Of a stretch of DNA of 23,616 nt, positions 22,134-23,616 are shown one piece after another. This DNA comes from Lachnospiraceae bacterium (GTDB taxonomy: Bacteria; Bacillota; Clostridia; Lachnospirales; Lachnospiraceae), in assembly GCA_009774215.1 (NCBI GenBank), contig VSNH01000042.1, positions 1-23,616 on the forward strand, in the 5' to 3' direction. Each line of letters starts with the position of its first letter. Positions within the stretch are counted from its first letter, which is position 1. Position numbers and translations under genes: made by a program. Under the pieces are notes generated by a model. That model did not search any database and was not told the origin of the DNA. It was given only the letters and a program-made list of their open reading frames with translations.

Positions 22134-23159
22134 TTACCTGTCTGATTTACCTTTGCCCGGCATCAGATAAAGCGTGTTCGTCTGTTCCTCGTAGCGGTAG
22201 GAGAGCGCTTCCGACGAAAGAGCTTCCGCCTGCTTTTCCAGTTTCTCGTCTATCTCCTTCTTCATGTCTTCATTTTGTTTCTGCATTTCCGCATTCTTTT
22301 TCTCCATTTCCTCCAACGCCTTGCGGAACTCCTTTTCCAACTCGTCCACGTCCTTTCTGAGTCCGTCCAGACGGTCGTCCAGCTCGTCCAGATTTTTGCT
22401 TACGGTCGTCTTAAGGCTTTCTTCCACTTTGGAAAGCTTATTCCAAAGCTTTTCGTCCTCCTTACGAAGCTCCTTGACCTTATCAAAGACATTTGATACA
22501 TCGGAGCGCACCTGTCCCAGCTCAACTCGGATATCGCCGATCTGCCCCTGAATCGCAGGTATCTTTTGCTGATCGATCGTCTGTACCACACCCGATAAAG
22601 CTGCCAGCTTCGTTTCCAGCGTTTTTACTTTCTCGGTAACAGTCTGCGTTTCCTTTTCCAGCACCGTAAGTTTTTCCGTCACTCTCTCCGTTGTTTTGTC
22701 AGAGGACGACGAGCTGTTTTCCCGGTATTCTTTGACAATCTCCGAAACTTCCTTCTGCACCTGCTCCAACGCCTTTTGCAGCTCCTTTACCTTCTCCTCC
22801 AGCGCATTAGTGTTCGTGAGATATTCCTGCCGCAGTTCTTCTCCGGAATCTCTGGACATATATTCCTTCATTTTCTCTTCGCCGGTGGCCGCCACAAGCC
22901 CCTGTGCTTCCTGCAGGGCGAGTACATCCTGGGCATCCTGCATTGCCTGCGCCTCCTGCAGCTCCTGCGCCTTCCTCGCGGCATCCTCCCGCTTTTTCTC
23001 CTGCACACCGTATCCCCACCACAGAAGCAGTACGATTGCGGCTGCAACAATAATTCCTACGATAAGAATAACTGCCCGCGGGAACTCTCCATCCCCCTTT
23101 TCCGGGTCTTCCCGCCACTCATTAAAATAATCCGACACTTTTGTCATAAATTCACGCAT
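22134..23159 (-). CDS. Membrane-anchored long coiled-coil protein
   Basis: This 341-residue protein has a short N-terminal cytoplasmic part (about 1-27), one membrane helix near 28-50 (AVILIVGIIVAAAIVLLLWW), then an external part that is almost entirely heptad-rich coiled coil. Gln/Ala-rich repeats come first (LQEAQAMQDAQDVLALQEAQ). Lys/Glu heptads follow over about 110-315, broken by a Ser5 linker near 147 and by a Pro-containing segment (QQKIPAIQGQIGDIRVELG). The C terminus (YRYEEQTNTLYLMPGKG) is not coiled. No cleavage site is obvious, so it probably stays anchored. AAGGAAA precedes the ATG; an ATG four codons in is an alternative. It leads a three-gene unit with two secreted proteins and may act as their scaffold or stalk (inferred). 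I do not recognise a named family. Confidence 0.85.
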   Translation of the reverse strand: MREFMTKVSDYFNEWREDPEKGDGEFPRAVILIVGIIVAAAIVLLLWWGYGVQEKKREDAARKAQELQEAQAMQDAQDVLALQEAQGLVAATGEEKMKEYMSRDSGEELRQEYLTNTNALEEKVKELQKALEQVQKEVSEIVKEYRENSSSSSDKTTERVTEKLTVLEKETQTVTEKVKTLETKLAALSGVVQTIDQQKIPAIQGQIGDIRVELGQVRSDVSNVFDKVKELRKEDEKLWNKLSKVEESLKTTVSKNLDELDDRLDGLRKDVDELEKEFRKALEEMEKKNAEMQKQNEDMKKEIDEKLEKQAEALSSEALSYRYEEQTNTLYLMPGKGKSDR

Positions 23160-23224
23160 ATTTTCCTTGTAACCTCCTTTTTGCCGCCCGACTTACAGGC
23201 GGAAATTCCTGTCTGCCGGGCCTG

Positions 23225-23470
23225 TCACGCAAGCCCCTGCATTGTCAATGTGCTTCCATTTTCTAAAACAGTCAGTTCGAACTTTCTTTCAATCTTTTTC
23301 GTCTTTTCCGTTGGAACATCCGGCGATCCGCCGCAGACCCGTACATTGGAATCCAAAGAGCGCAAAATGTACGGAATAAAGTATACTTTAGTCTTTTCAA
23401 AGATTGTATGATTACCATACCAGATGCTATTCCCATTTACAATATGGAATGTTGCACAAGTTTTTAGGCA
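23225..23470 (-). other. Open frame without ATG in the leader; possible gene remnant or small protein
   Basis: This frame is open for 82 codons and ends at TGA 23225-23227. Its second half (NVRVCGGSPDVPTEKTKKI then ERKFELTVLENGSTLTMQG) reads like a real beta-rich protein end. There is no usable ATG or GTG near its beginning, only TTG codons near 23356 and 23368 without a ribosome site. It overlaps the candidate promoter. I treat it as a possible remnant. Confidence 0.25.
23414..23442 (-). promoter_or_regulatory. Candidate promoter of the coiled-coil/secreted protein unit
   Basis: On the minus strand TTGTAA (23442-23437) and TATGGT (23419-23414) are 17 bases apart, with an extended TG before the -10. 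A transcript would begin near 23407, leaving a leader of nearly 250 bases. Confidence 0.4.
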
Positions 23471-23472
23471 TC

Positions 23473-23516
23473 AAAAAACCCGCCTGCACCTGTAATCCCG
23501 ATGCATTCGGGCTTTT
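23473..23516 (-). terminator. Rho-independent terminator, possibly bidirectional
   Basis: On the minus strand CCCG pairs with CGGG and an inner TGCA with TGCA, then T6 follows. A smaller nested stem CCCGA/TCGGG at 23497-23511 is followed on the + strand by CTTTTCTCT, so it could work both ways. It probably ends the transcript of a gene to the right of the window. Confidence 0.65.
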
Positions 23517-23524
23517 CTCTATCC

Positions 23525-23540
23525 AAACGAAATTTCGTTT
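23525..23540. promoter_or_regulatory. Perfect 16-bp palindrome AAACGAAATTTCGTTT
   Basis: All 16 positions are self-complementary, with no loop, so protein binding by a dimer is more likely than a hairpin. It lies 9 bases from the neighbouring terminator. The regulator is unknown. Confidence 0.45.
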
Positions 23541-23616
23541 TCTGTATATTCCCTGACATTTCTTTGCAGATCCGTCCCCCAAAAGTTCCGCTGTCTTTAT
23601 CTTAATAGGTCAGAAT

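Larger units (their letters stand above)
23160..23616. other. Upstream region of the coiled-coil gene, no confirmed gene
   Basis: The region holds, from right to left, a perfect 16-bp palindrome, a T-tailed hairpin, a candidate promoter and a leader of about 250 bases ending in the coiled-coil start. The three minus frames close within the first 20 bases from the right edge, so the gene that the terminator serves ends outside the window or in its last few bases. Confidence 0.6.

Noticed and set aside
22776..23411. + strand frame of 211 codons crossing the coiled-coil gene start
   Set aside because: It is antisense to heptad-rich coding sequence and its leader, without domain or start signals.

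Overview
The window reads as a piece of a Bacillota chromosome, most likely a gut-type clostridium of the Lachnospiraceae kind. The evidence is the CpsB/CpsC/CpsD-type polysaccharide control genes, strong AGGAGG-type ribosome binding sites, Sec-type signal peptides, and acidic or coiled-coil surface proteins beside a metG carrying a C-terminal tRNA-binding domain. This placement is an inference; there is no rRNA to confirm it. Every gene I can support lies on the minus strand, so transcription runs from right to left. I see no tRNA, rRNA, CRISPR array, transposase or integrase.

From right to left. (1) 23616-19673: a terminator, a leader of about 250 bases, then a tight three-gene unit. It encodes a membrane-anchored coiled-coil protein, a Cys/His-rich secreted protein with a repeat tail, and a second secreted protein. 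The middle gene is cut by an in-frame TGA inside a 54-bp tandem repeat, and its frame continues open to an ATGA overlap with the third gene. The two secreted proteins share a short motif after the signal peptide. This trio is the best candidate for an undescribed surface system. (2) 19591-14897: housekeeping genes, namely metG with a clear promoter, an alpha/beta hydrolase, a small membrane-anchored repeat protein and D-lactate dehydrogenase. (3) 14896-8057: a 435-bp AT-rich gap with direct repeats, then a 2134-residue beta-rich surface-type protein. It ends in three tandem domains of about 160 residues and has neither a recognisable signal peptide nor an anchor. (4) 7853-1: an SH3/coiled-coil membrane protein followed by an exopolysaccharide or capsule operon: PHP phosphatase, Wzz-type chain-length protein, tyrosine kinase, initiating sugar-phosphate transferase, two GT2 glycosyltransferases and a GT4-type glycosyltransferase that runs off the left edge. 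The last two genes and the 3' end of the one before are much more AT-rich, as expected at the variable end of a polysaccharide locus.

The polysaccharide genes should work together as follows. The initiating transferase loads the first sugar phosphate onto undecaprenyl phosphate, the glycosyltransferases extend the unit, and the Wzz protein and kinase set polymer length through cycles of tyrosine phosphorylation, reversed by the PHP phosphatase.

Several genes show tails that look cut or switched: a G10 tract at the end of the kinase gene, an amber stop in the Wzz gene followed by 46 open codons, and the TGA in the Cys-rich gene. The giant gene also seems to lack its 5' end. These could be phase variation, recent decay or sequence errors, and raw reads would separate the three.
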